Of a DNA stretch of 64,000 bases, positions 48,312-59,141 are shown in pieces. Position numbers and translations under genes: made by a program. The DNA is from Tubulanus polymorphus. Lineage: Eukaryota > Nemertea > Palaeonemertea > Tubulaniformes > Tubulanidae. The first letter of the stretch is position 1. Each line of letters starts with the position of its first letter. The notes beneath the pieces are model-generated. The model ran no database searches and was not told where the DNA came from. It saw only the letters and a list, made by a program, of their open reading frames with translations. The stretch lies in contig NC_134027.1 of NCBI RefSeq assembly GCF_964204645.1, positions 22,494,485-22,558,484 of the forward strand, given 5' to 3'.

Positions 48312-51300
48312 TGACATCTATATAGCGCAGGTATCCGAACTAGAGTCTGTTCAAATGCGCTCCAAACTTGGTATTATTACCCCCAGCCTATAACTCTATT
48401 CCATGTATCACTCATCTCTCCCTGGGGAGAGGTAACATCCGAGCAGCTGCTAGGTGCTCAGGAGTCATCTATCAGACCAGGTACCCATTTTACTCCTGGG
48501 TGGAGAGAGGCAATGAGGATAAGAGCTGTGCCCGAGGACACTACAGCAATGTACGGGGTTCGAACCCACGACCTGGCTTCCCAGAGCCAAACGCTTGGCC
48601 ACACCGCTCCTCAAATCAATACACCGCAGTGCGATGTACTAGCAAAATCACTGATTTATACACCGCACTGCGGTGTAGACACTGAAAGAGTTCAGGAAAA
48701 GAAATTTCCCTGACTTCTGGATTTCTTGGTTAGTGGCCACCCTGAATGCATAGGTAGTAATTTTGATCAGCTTTTAAAGCCGCGGGCAAGAACAAGAAAT
48801 AATCCAGAAACAGTTTCACATAATTTTGAATGAGAGCGTGTTATCAATACAGGTATGATTAACAGACAGCAGACAGACTGGTTGAGAATTGTCAATCTTT
48901 TCGTAGAGCATTTGAATTTGGTGATAAATCGAAGAGCAAACAAATCATCTTCTCAGTATATAATGTCTGAAGTATCTATTTTCTGGGGTAAATTCTGAGA
49001 ATTTGACAATTACATAAAGTGCTTTTTTCGGATTTCTTGTTAAAAATAACGTTCTCTTCATGACATAAAAAAATTCCCTTTCAAATCGAAGGGCAACTCA
49101 AAATTTTGAAGGTTTTTCGGAAGTCTCCTAAAGACCCCTGCAGCCGGTGAATTCGACTATATTCTTAAAAATCATTGCTCAAAGATGCCAGTGGCGAAGC
49201 TCATTAAAGCGTGGTTTGGGGTTCCTCCCAAAGACAAATTTTTAAAATGACTCTTTTCCCTTGTATTTAAAGGCATTCTGGACCCATTAGATTAGGTACT
49301 CCTAGAAAATATGTTATCCACATTTTTCTGACTATATTCTGCAATACAGTGGAATATAGCTCGGATCCGACACCCCCTGATTTCAACATCTTGTCACCGA
49401 TCTTCAAAATGTTATTATAACAATAATGTCTTTGCCGACTATGCAGTACACACGGTATAATATACCGCGGAAATGAAGAGATAACTTATTACCGCCGAAT
49501 GCTCGGTAAATATCAGGTTTTTCCGTCTATAAATAAGTTAACGCGTACCGTTTAGTACAGGGGTATAGGCAGCCAGGTATGTATGTATATGTATGTATAT
49601 ACCATTAAGTGTAAACTAGACTACACCGGTGGTGGATTATTATATACTAAAACGTTAGTTACACGTAGAAGAACGTTTTTCTAAATACGCGTGTATGCGC
49701 GCGAATGCATAGGACAGACGCTTTAAAAAATTAAACAATATTAATAATAAACCTTCAAACAGCTTTTATTATGATTACCAAAAGTGAAACATATTATATA
49801 ATATGTATACATATGCTTTCTATAGTACGTAGGTCTCGGGTACGTGAAGTCGAGATCTAGATGAAAGCCAGGCTTAAATGAGGCTTAGAATCCCCCTTGA
49901 GGATTGGTGTAGCGATCCATGAGTACCGACGTCTTAACTCAGCAAATGTTCGAAATCTTTACCAGACCCATGAATTAAACACCACTTTCGTCGTATTTTG
50001 ATCTGTATCATGTCATTGTTTCCTTTCTTACGCAATTTTTCTCTTCTCTTCTCTTCATTTCATTTCATTGTATTCTCTTTTGTTTTTAAGGGCTGCTTTC
50101 TTGTACAACCTGAATGTTGCTTCAAAACAGTCCTTCATCTAATGTCATTAGGCCTATTACACTTTTATTTAATATTGCATATTGATTATTCATTATTTCT
50201 GTAAAAATTTCATATGAAAAATGAATCATATCGTTTCACATATCGCACTCTTAATTCAGATAAAAAAATTCTGCGGTTCAAAAAGATCTCTGGTTGCCAT
50301 ATCCACTGTCTTGAAGAAAAACCCGCATTAGATGAGGAATAACTATTTAAGTATTTGACCATCATACTCATTATTCAGCGAGCCATTTTCAGTCGCAACT
50401 ACTAAGACATTAGGCTTATCAGCCAAATACCTAATCGACGCCGGGCTACGCTCAATTTACTTCTAAACCCTATCTAAAACAAATCTCGATCAAATCAAAC
50501 TCCTTATGAAGACCTTAGTACATATCATTGATGAAAAAATACTTTCTCCAACCTGAAACCTTTGATTTTTGCATCAATAGTATAGTAATATGTATCTACT
50601 ACATTTATCTATGGATAGAGTAATTAACGGTCCGACAAAAGGTACTGTTCTATCTACATGTAGAATTAAATCATGCGTGCTTTTTTGAGACATACATTTC
50701 AAACATCTTACACTAGAAATGTTTTGATGGCTTGAAAAAGATTATCGTGAAAACTCGAAAAACTCGGTTGGAATCGCCCTCGCTGAAATAACTGACGATC
50801 TTAAATTTTTGTTTCTTATTCAGTTAATTCAAAACAGAATGTTTAGTGGTTACCAATGAATGATCTCGTTTTTAATGCCGACAGCCGATGGTGAAGAGAG
50901 AGAGCGCAGAGGAATTTTAGTATAGAGTAATTTGAAACAGAAGAAACGGATGGAAAAATACCGATTGAAAAACGCGAGTTGCTTGCACACTTGTCAAAGA
51001 GAGAAAAAAAAAAACAAACTTAAGAACCTGCCAGACGTGCCAGAAACTAAGTTTCCATGATGGACATCAACTGGAAGCTGCCCCACGAAACTAGGTTTCC
51101 ACGATGGACATCCACTCGAAGCTGCCCCACGAAACTAGGTTTCCTTGATTGACATCCACTCGAAGATGCCCCACGAAACTAGGTTTCCAAGATGGACATC
51201 CACCGGAAGCTGCCCCAGAAACTAGGTTTCCATGATGGACATCCACTGGAAGCTGCCCCACGAAACTAGGTTTCCATGATGGACATCCACTCGAAGATGC

Positions 51301-54300
51301 CCCACAAAACTAGGGTTTCCATGATGGACATCAACTGGAAGCTGCTCCAGAAACTAGGTTTCCATGATGGACAATCACTGGAAGCTGCCCCACGAAACTA
51401 GGGTTTCCATGATGGACATCCACTCGAAGATGCCCCACGAAACTAGGGTTTCCATGATGGACATCCACTGGAAGTTGCCCCACGAAACTAGGTTTCCATG
51501 ATGGACATCCACTCGAAGATGCCCCACGAAACTAGGGTTTCCATGATGGACATCAACTGGAAGCTGCTCCAGAAACTAGGTTTCCATGATGGACAATCAC
51601 TGGAAGCTGCCCCACGAAACTAGGGTTTCCATGATGGACATCCACTGGAACCAACTGATGAGACTAAGTTTCTTTGATGGACACCCAGCAGGAGATGCCC
51701 CATGGTACTAGGTTTCACTGACGAACCGGGACCTGCCAACCGGTGTCTCAAAAGTCCATGATATAATTTCAATATCCTCAACGATTTCCACCTATTATTT
51801 GGACGCATGCGTGAAAACTAAGTACATCGCTTCATACAACGATTCATTTCGAAGAGTAGTCTTCATCTGAGAAATTCTCAATCGAAAATGAACGACTACT
51901 AACACCAGATATCTTATCGGTGCAACATAGCGAATGTCATTAGTACCAAGCTGCAGAATGATACGAGTATCACAGGCTATGAGGGATTCTAGCGAGTAGT
52001 TCAAGTGATACGCCGGTATCAATTCCATAATGTTATTACTATCATTTATGGAACTGATACACTTGGGTACACAATGCTCTTTCGCACCTCGCTAGGTTCC
52101 CTAACCCGTTTGGCATGTTGCCGAATGAACTGCAATTGGTGAATTTAGTGCGGTTGCGTCGTCGAATATTGACAGGCAATTTCAACAAGTGGTCGTAGTG
52201 GGCTATTTCTGCGCGTATCGGCAGATTACTGCAGGAGGCTTATAGTTGAGATAAGTAATTCTCACTAGGCCACAGCAGTAGCACCAGCAGCAGCTATAGC
52301 AGCGTTGATGAGTAAATTGAAATATTCAGACTGAATGAAGTGGTGAATGATACGTGTCTGAATTATACATCTTCGAGAATTAAACTCAGTCTTTATAGAG
52401 TACCGGAGTAGAGAAGTGGAGCGGTTCTGAACCGGAGTGGAGTACGCGTAGTAATAAATCTACAGCCTCGATTAATTATCTGACGCACCTGAAGTTAACT
52501 ACACTCAACTCTTGAGAGTTACAATCCAAATAGATTTCACATTTTTGTGTAGAGTAGATCGCGAAATTTATTCATTTCTTAACCGCAGTCAAATTTCAAC
52601 CCGAAGGATTGAAATAGAAACAGAGTTTCCGTGGTTAAAAATGGCAGGAATACGTATTGAGTGAAAACTAAGTCCATCCTTTGACAGAGCGGACTACCCG
52701 ATATCTCTAATTGGTAGTTTTCATGAAAAAAATCGTATCCATATGATTGCAACATCAGTTCCACTTGTTTGAATCAAACCAGATGCTTCTGATGATTAAT
52801 ATATAGATGGAATCCACGAAAAAGGACTTGACCGGCACTTACCTTGATTCTAACTACGAGTTCTTCAGTTTCACCTAAAGCAGACTTATCAGTAAGCGAG
52901 AGGAAACGAATCTTATCCAAAGCATCCGATGCATTCGAGATTAACTCTCTCAAGTAAATCTGAAAAAAAGAACCGATGAAAAATTTGTCACTTCTGAAAA
53001 ATTTTGAGACTGTTTATCCTACTACAGAACGGGACTAAAAATGTTCTATATCGTTTGTGATATCTTGTCCGATTGCCCAGGAAAACTATATTTTCGTTAG
53101 GGCAAGTAGGTTATCATTATCACTCGTCCACCGGGCTAGTGCAATTTCATGTCTCAATGCTTTTTTTAGAACTCAATACAACGGATGGTTGTGCCATCAA
53201 TCCCACTGTCTACGTAGGGAAAGTGAGGGGGCATGGGAAATTTTGGATATGCTTGCCCCACAGGGAAACGGCTTTTTTCCATAATTTTTCCCTAATTTTC
53301 TCAAATAGTGTCACAAAAAAATATTTCAACAAACATCCGAATTGAACAGTCATCGCAGTTGATAGGGATCTGACTTGGGCGGAGTCTACTGTAGAGATTG
53401 TGACGTAGCCTAGTTGTCAAGATTCTGTAAATATTTTCAAGACCGTCATAACACCACCATTGGGACAAGAGACAAACACGGTGGAGTTATTACAAAATTT
53501 GCGACATTTTCTATCGGATTTATGAGTGCATTTTCGCACTTATCACCGAATACTCATTTCGGGCTTTTTTTCCAGGCCATTTCAGACACTACGAACAGAG
53601 AGTTTGACCGCGTGGTTTTAGCCTCGACGGCCGATGAGTCTTACCTCCTTATTTTTATATAACGAATTGATGATGAGTTTCATCATACGATCGACTTCTG
53701 CTTGGAAGTGGTGCTTCTCCGACTTGTCGCGGATTTCTTTCATTTGCGCCACGCTGAGGCCGTCCAACTTGATGGCCTCTTCCTCTCTGTCGGCAAAAAG
53801 AAAACGCAAGTTCATTTTTTCAAATCATCAGTTTACGCACAAATGGATGAAAATAGACATAAATAACGCCACGTTTGCTGTCTGGGCACGACAGTATACG
53901 TGGCCTTATGCAGACGGACTTTTGTCTTGACTATCTCGGACAAAAAACGAAATCATTTATTTTTTCTGGCTTCCTGACGTATTTTCCTATATCTGCCTTA
54001 GGCAAGGTTCACTGTACTGGTATTGGAAGTTTTGCCACTTTATAAATCCAAAGTCAAAGGTTCACACTTTAGATTTCAATCTAAAAATGAACTTCAAATG
54101 TGAAACCTTAAAAAAACTGGCACATTTTTTTTAAAAGTTACATTATCCACAGTTCACATGCATTCCAGACTTCACCAGAGGAGAGTTTAATTGAAAATTT
54201 TAACCGACAAGAACCAGATTTAGGACATTTTAAACTTTCAAGTGATCATCCAGATTTCATTCTGCCACAGTGAATAATGGTTCCAGGCAATAGTCTTTAG

Positions 54301-57053
54301 TAGCAGCTACAATTGAAAGAGACTATTTGAGGAATCCTCCACTGCTGCAGTAACATTGAAAAACCAGTCGCATACCGAGCAATCATCGTAACATACCTTT
54401 GAACTACTTCATCGTCGGTTTTTGAACCGTCTTTACTTTTGCCAACTTCTTCTTCGACTTTAGGTTCATCGACCGAGTCCTCGGCTCTGCATACCGCTGC
54501 GAAATAGAATATCATCATATGTATAATCAATACATCAAGGTTCTCTCAACAAAATCTTCTATCATATTTCCGATAAGAAATAGACCATCGAAACGAACGA
54601 GTAGGTTAATTTGGCAGTAGTCTTAGCGGAGTTGTACTCTTAAGCTGAAGAAAACTACGAAACTAACGCACAGTTACTTGTCCCACCGTATGCGGTATAG
54701 ACATTCAATCACTCAAATTTATTCGCATTCATCTGCACTCATAAGCAGCATCCAGGATACGGGTTGGCGGGAAAAAGATCTCTTTCTAGCGTTAATCTCT
54801 GACCAGTACAGAGTATGTCCAGTCGAAATATAGCGGGAATCCAATGCACCTTGCTGTAGCGGACCAAACCAGCCTAGCGTTGTGTAGGCCCCCAAACACA
54901 AAGTGATACCACCTTGATACCGAGTGCAAATTAATGAATATTCTCAGCACACGGCAGTGCAAGTTAATACAGAACCTTTAGACTAAGTAAAAGTAGTATG
55001 CCAAGTTCAATAGGTCTAGACCAATTTCAACGTAAACCCGCAGGTTTGCTCAATTGACTCGAATGAACCCCGGTTTAATCCATATGACCAAATTTTTAAG
55101 AAACATGCATATAAAGAACTGTCCTTTTTTAAGGACATAGCCTACTGTTTTTCTTCATATACACACAGCCAGGGTTAGGTTGAGGGCAAAACCAAACAAC
55201 CTCAATTAGGCAAAGACAGGTCAAATGGTCTCAACCGATACCAGAATTTTTTATTGTCCCGTCTGACCAGAATGCACTCTTTTACCTAATCCAGAAGAGC
55301 ATAATCTGTTAACCTGATAAAAGGCCAGTAGAGGTATATATAATCTGAATTAATACATTCCACAACAGTGTACAAGTTTTATCGAACCTGCCTTATTAAA
55401 TTACGTGACCCATAAATCATCTTCGTGGCAAGCGACTTTTAAAAAGAATGAGGTTGTCATCATCAGAAGAAATTTGTAATTATCTTGATTGCAATAATCT
55501 GATAATCTAGGCAATTATTACAGAACGATTTTGATTTTAAACGAGCTGATCACATCCGAGGTTAACTGTAATAGGCCCTAAGCTAGCCCGGCTAATATGA
55601 CAACTTTCGTCAAATTTTAACAGCAATTCTAACTTGCGACTTGAAATTGAAGATTGAAAAATCGTAAAGCTTACTACAAACTACATAATTTCCCTGTGTT
55701 GTCCAGAGCTTAATCATTCGAGATCAAATTCCATTTTATTTCCTCCGAGTAAAATATATTCTCCCCAGTGCAGTGTTTTCAATAAGAGCCAGGTCCCAGA
55801 CCAGTCTGTTGTTTCTAAAGGACCCGCCTGTTTTTTTTTCAAACCAGCTTTCGTTTCAGGGAGTGACATATTATGGGACCCTCCTTTTTTCAGGGACCTG
55901 GCTTTTTAATTTCTTATCGAAAACACTACAGTGTTTCCCAGAAAAATGGTCACCTAACAGCACCAGAGGTAGGCGTAAGCAACTGATTTCAGGAGAAGAC
56001 CCAATGATCTTTCGATGCGGTTCATGACATGTGATGAGGAGCATTTTTTCTCGAATGGGTGTTGGCCTACACATACACAGGTGTCAAGGTTTCGACTAGG
56101 TGTAGAATAACATAAAAGAGTAACTGATCTCTAAAGTAACGAGGGAAACAGAACGCTGCAACAACCGCAGCACCGACGTGTGAACACTGCACAGCTCGGC
56201 TGCCGTGGTATAAATACACTTCTAGCTATGATAGGTATTTATAGCCAGACTTCTGCAACCAATCAGCGTCGACAATAACAACGTCTTCAGGTGAGTGCGA
56301 GGAGAAATACTATTTGTTTTACACTGATTTCAAGTGACAGATCTTCATCAGAGTTCGGACGACTAAGAACCCCACAAATCCCGAAGCCGTTTTCGACAGT
56401 TATGGATTTAGGTCTAATTCAAGACTCGACAAACAGCGTTAGAACTTTTCTACCATGAATTCTAACATGGCTTTGTTTTCAGCAGGGACTTGACCTTTCC
56501 TTTCTTCTTTTACCCCGCCTTTCCCAATCCCATCACTGACTGGTCACAATTTATAATGAATGGGTCCAATGACCGACCTCAGAATCCCTGGAATACAGCT
56601 AACTGGGTTTGATAATTTGAGATGGTCTTATTTGTCGATCTGATATTCGATATCATTTCATTTAACTTGTGACAAATCCCACGTCCGGGCACAGGGTTAG
56701 GCTTTGCGTGATGATGGGAATCCAATGGGTATGATAGGATAGAGGCCTATAGCTATAGGAGTGTTAATGAGTGGTAGGAGGAGAATTAGCAAGCACTGAC
56801 AAAAGAACACAGGATGAACGTAAGCTGACCGGACAGGGTTTGGTCGGTGGGAGAGTGGAATTGTCGAGTCGAGAATGAAAAGCGGATGAGAGTCAAGGCC
56901 GAGCTAATTAGCCGGTCGGTTAACCTGCGGTTTTTGACATTCCGTTCAAAAGATATTCTAAATTCGGTACTAAATCAATCTCATCGAACATTTCAACTTA
57001 CCAGAGCAGAAGAGTAGTCCCACTATCGATATAAGCAGTAATTTGTTCCACAT
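38668..57053 (-). CDS. HSP90B1: Endoplasmin / GRP94 (HSP90B1), 18 exons, complete
   Basis: ER-lumenal HSP90 chaperone that folds secreted and membrane proteins in an ATP-driven cycle. Exons read 57053-57002, 54496-54397, 53786-53645, 52959-52843, 47893-47695, 47133-47004, 46693-46582, 46496-46416, 45997-45894, 45634-45445, 44861-44623, 44196-44025, 43406-43161, 42626-42490, 41968-41890, 41554-41399, 41063-40917 and 38694-38668. All introns are GT-AG, and phases join without a break to give 809 residues (human 803). Residues 1 to about 20 are a signal peptide. [14 protein letters not shown] holds Glu103, Asn107 and Asp110; ITDTGIGM holds Asp149; a GRP94-type insert precedes [12 protein letters not shown]. 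An acidic linker spans exons 8-9. The middle domain has NVSRE with Arg447. The C-terminal domain ends in an acidic tail and HDEL. Promoter ERSEs lie upstream. Confidence 0.97.
40902..40916 (-). other. HSP90B1: Read-through stop after HSP90B1 exon 17
   Basis: If intron 17 is not removed, translation runs V-R-G-K-stop straight after exon 17. That product would lack HDEL and could escape the ER. The bases are visible; use of this form is inference. Confidence 0.6.
42098..42335. mobile_element. Foldback element with tRNA-like ends, HSP90B1 intron 14
   Basis: The left end AATCCTCCCCCCTGGCAGGG plus ATTCGAAACTGAT is mirrored on the right by GTTTGAATTCCCTGCGAGGA and AGGATG. The same ends recur at 44951-45077. 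The GGATTCGAA part resembles a Pol III B box. Confidence 0.6.
43535..43715. repeat. 89-bp tandem duplication in HSP90B1 intron 12
   Basis: Two consecutive copies, each running from GCTATCA(A/G)GGATAATATGAC through TCAAGAACTAGATTTTCAGC to AAAAGTTATCA and GATAAAATGCTCAAA, about 89 bp apart with few differences. This is a simple local duplication within the intron. Confidence 0.8.
44440..44580. mobile_element. Fragment of CTTTCAGTG-ended element, HSP90B1 intron 11
   Basis: It starts AACTCTTTCAGTGCCGACTA and continues GATGGAGATAATTTGAAA...ATTCCACCCCAGTGTGT. This matches the left part of the element at 48161-48692 but without the SINE found there. The right end has diverged. Confidence 0.6.
44951..45077. 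mobile_element. Foldback element with tRNA-like ends, HSP90B1 intron 10
   Basis: The left end CCCTTGGTAGGGATTCGAAC is mirrored by GTTCAAATCCCTGCCAAGGG on the right, giving arms of about 28 bp around a core of about 70 bp. It is a second member of the family at 42098-42335. A related single arm (CTCCCTAAACAGGGATTTGA) lies near 39343. Confidence 0.65.
46745..46980. repeat. Diverged minisatellite with ATTGGCTG core, HSP90B1 intron 6
   Basis: Six or so copies of TCAAATTCACTGATTGGCTG followed by CTATTCTATCT, spaced irregularly at about 30-50 bp, end about 24 bp from the exon 6 splice donor. On the transcribed strand each copy reads CAGCCAATCAGTGAATTTGA. Confidence 0.75.
47268..47694 (-). repeat. 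Minisatellite (unit about 66 bp) that includes the exon 5 splice donor
   Basis: Seven copies of a unit of about 66 bp run from the 3' edge of HSP90B1 exon 5 into intron 5; one is truncated to about 45 bp. The functional donor GTAAGATTC (minus strand, 47694-47686) is the first copy's edge. Further copies carry GTAAGA at 47628 and 47564 and GTGAGA at 47498, then weaker GC-type or GTAATA versions near 47380 and 47313. The shared body reads AGTCAACTGACAGCA and TAATTAATAGAGAATCT on the plus strand. Confidence 0.85.
48161..48692. mobile_element. Nonautonomous DNA element with CTTTCAGTG inverted ends, HSP90B1 intron 4
   Basis: The left end AACCCTTTCAGTG (48161-48173) and the right end CACTGAAAGAGTT (48680-48692) are inverted with one mismatch. 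Its left part matches 44440-44540. A SINE interrupts the middle. A self-complementary word, CACCGCACTGCGGTG, lies inside the right end. Confidence 0.6.
48277..48607 (-). mobile_element. tRNA-derived SINE with (ATT)n tail
   Basis: Reading the minus strand from about 48607: a tRNA-like head has an A-box-like TGTGGCCAAGCG and a B box GTGGGTTCGAACCC. A body of about 230 bp follows (with CCTCTCCCCAGGGAGAGATG), then a 3' segment TTGAACAGACTC...GCGCTATATAGATG, and finally about 11 ATT trinucleotides. A short trinucleotide tail after a GCGCTATATA motif is typical of animal SINEs mobilised by a partner LINE. The head resembles the Leu/Ser class of tRNAs by eye only. Confidence 0.8.
51030..51720. repeat. 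44-bp minisatellite with higher-order repeat, HSP90B1 intron 4
   Basis: About 15 copies of a 44-bp unit (AAACTAGGTTTCCATGATGG then ACATCCACTGGAAGCTGCCCCACG). Variants GAAACTAGGGTTTCC and GCTGCTCCAG occur in the same order twice, at about 51311 and 51533. This shows a 222-bp, five-unit higher-order duplication. Units decay at the edges. No role in HSP90B1 is evident. Confidence 0.9.
55771..55928. mobile_element. MITE (CAGTGTTTTC family), copy 1, HSP90B1 intron 1
   Basis: A 158-bp element starts CAGTGTTTTCAATAAGAGCC and ends TTCTTATCGAAAACACTA. The inverted ends share AGTGTTTTC.ATAAGA, with a second inverted word AGCCAGGTCCC / GGGACCTGGCT inside. The 5-mer CAGTG lies directly outside both ends (55766-55770 and 55929-55933), a possible target duplication. 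The element also occurs at 60003-60168. Confidence 0.8.
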
Positions 57054-59141
57054 CGTGCCTGCTTTAAGGCGTCTCCTCAACTGAAAGTGCTGGAGATACG
57101 ACCCGATCTAAAGCGCTAGAGTCCAGCGAGGTATATCCCAAGAAGCAACCTTAGAAGGGATTCCCCTACGTTGCCCAATCATCGATGACCACGCTATGCG
57201 AGGTGCCCGTCGGCGACCAATCAGCGTCGTCCAGGTTTTCGATCATCGGTTGTGGCCCGCCGCGATTGGCTGGTGAACTGAAGCCACTTCGGAATTACTC
57301 GGCGGTTTCCGACAACACCTGAAATAAACCAAGGAAAGCCACATCGGTGATTTCCGACGCCACCCGGTACGCTACTTCGGAATTACTCGGTGGTTTCCGA
57401 CGTTACTTCCTGGTTGAGTGGATAGTTTACGCGTCGTGAAGGAGATAATGACACGATATTGTTGATATATATGAATTACACGTGTGTAACTGTCGTATCA
57501 GATTGTGTACACGACGTATTTACTTTCCGTTCAATCGTAAGTTATGGCGTTGTCTGTTGTCAATCGATCGATCTGATTTTATCGAAGTTTAAAGCGGTCT
57601 TAGTTTTATAAATCAAATGTACGAAGTTGATCAATTATTACAATAAAATTCAATACTTTATTGCCATACAACTGTTTATTGACACTAATAATAATGCATC
57701 GATCATCATTGTGTAACGGATCAGTGCCCACAAAGTTCATAATACATGTTTCATAACCAGGCCCTCTTATTTTTATTCAATTATCCACAGCCTACAGTGA
57801 CTGACAGTGACCTGGGCTGGGGCAGTGTATAATAGGCCCCTACTATACTGCTGTGCTGGCTATGCTAGAAAAACTGGTAGGCCTAATTGACAAGTATTGG
57901 TTAATTTGATTAAAAACATAAATCAATCTTTTATTTTCTTTACAGTAACATAAAATCAGCAGCATTAACCAATTATTTTTAAAAACGAAATCCTAAAATG
58001 CATTTAATGTATTTTTCATCAATAAAGAATTATTAACAATTAAATAATTATATACAAACTATATATGCTATATGGCTATTGTGATAATTTATATGTATTA
58101 TGTATAATATATAAATCCAAATTTTAATTTTTCCTCTCTTCAACTTTGTACTAATACACACTCTAGGCTAGATGTACCAGTAGGCTAAAAAAAACTTGTC
58201 ATTCAAACCCTTTTTGGATAGGCTAGGCCTTCTTCTGCTGTGTTTATGTAAGATGGGTGAAAAAATACTTATTGACAATACTATAAGGGCCCCGAAATGG
58301 ATGTTTAATTCCTCAATTGTGCAGTACAGTTCTTTAGTTTGGACTAAGTAGTGCAGAATGAACAATTTTTAACTGATAATCATCAAATTTCAAAAATATC
58401 AAAGACGGGATGAAACCATTTTATCGAAACATCCAATATGATAAAAAAACACCACTAGGCCCTGTTTACTATTCTAAAAGCAAAATTCATTACCAGGTAT
58501 TCAAAAATCGAAAAATAAAAGACGGAGATGTTTCAAATCTGACTCAAGATCATTGTTAGGTGTCATGCCTGAGTGAGTTCGAAATATTGTGTCCTCTGTT
58601 TTTTTTATTTTCAAGTTTTGAATACCTACTGTATCAAGTATGGTTTTTTAATGTTTTGTTCATAGCAGGTTTTATCACATGGTCCTTACAACTCCTTGAT
58701 TCCTCAAAAACTCCTTTATGAATGGAAAATACTTTAAAAGGTGCTTGAAACTCCTTTTATTTGCACGAAACGCCCAAAACTCTTTTCTAACTGTATCAAT
58801 TTCGAGAAATAGTCAATTAGAATTTTTTGGTTAGGAGCGCTACGCCTAAATCGGTATGTTTAGAACTGGGATTTTTTTTTATACAAGTAGGCAGTTTACC
58901 GAATAACTGAGTTTACTAGTAAGGTTTGGATATGAAAGTGATGCAGACGCTTCCTTGAAATTTGAAATTTACTCCTCAAATACTCCTTGAAAACTACTTA
59001 TATCCGGGAATGACTGATCTGTTATGACCATGTATCTTATGATATATTTTCCACTGTAAAGTGTGGCTCTATTCTAGTACTCTTTGATGATTACATGTAT
59101 TTCAGTTGTGTGTTGGGTGAATGATGGAGATGTTTTGAGAG
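57054..59141. other. Divergent intergenic region HSP90B1 / TTC41-like
   Basis: About 2.1 kb separates the two start codons. The first 370 bp next to HSP90B1 is CpG-rich and holds the ERSE cluster and a partly triplicated 28-bp word (57286-57313 and 57374-57401, with a degenerate copy between). The remainder is AT-rich. A splice acceptor at about 59104-59105 (TATTTCAG) lies just before the TTC41-like ATG. This suggests an upstream untranslated exon and so a transcription start closer to the shared promoter. Confidence 0.6.
57131..57269. promoter_or_regulatory. ERSE cluster (unfolded protein response) upstream of HSP90B1
   Basis: There are three CCAAT-N9-CCACG-type sites. Site 1 (57175-57193, plus strand) is a perfect CCAAT-N9-CCACG. 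Site 2 (57217-57235, plus) is CCAAT-N9-CCAGG. Site 3 (57251-57269, minus) is CCAAT-N9-CCACA with a GC-rich spacer. In vertebrates ERSEs bind NF-Y at CCAAT and ATF6/XBP1 at CCACG, and clusters of them drive GRP78 and GRP94. They lie 122-216 bp upstream of the HSP90B1 ATG. A TATA-like GATATACC (minus strand, near 57131-57138) sits between them and the ATG. Confidence 0.85.

Noticed and set aside
56260-56290. CCAATCAGCGTCG in HSP90B1 intron 1 as a fourth ERSE
   Set aside because: The bases 9 nt after CCAAT are CAATA, not CCACG; only the CCAAT half matches.
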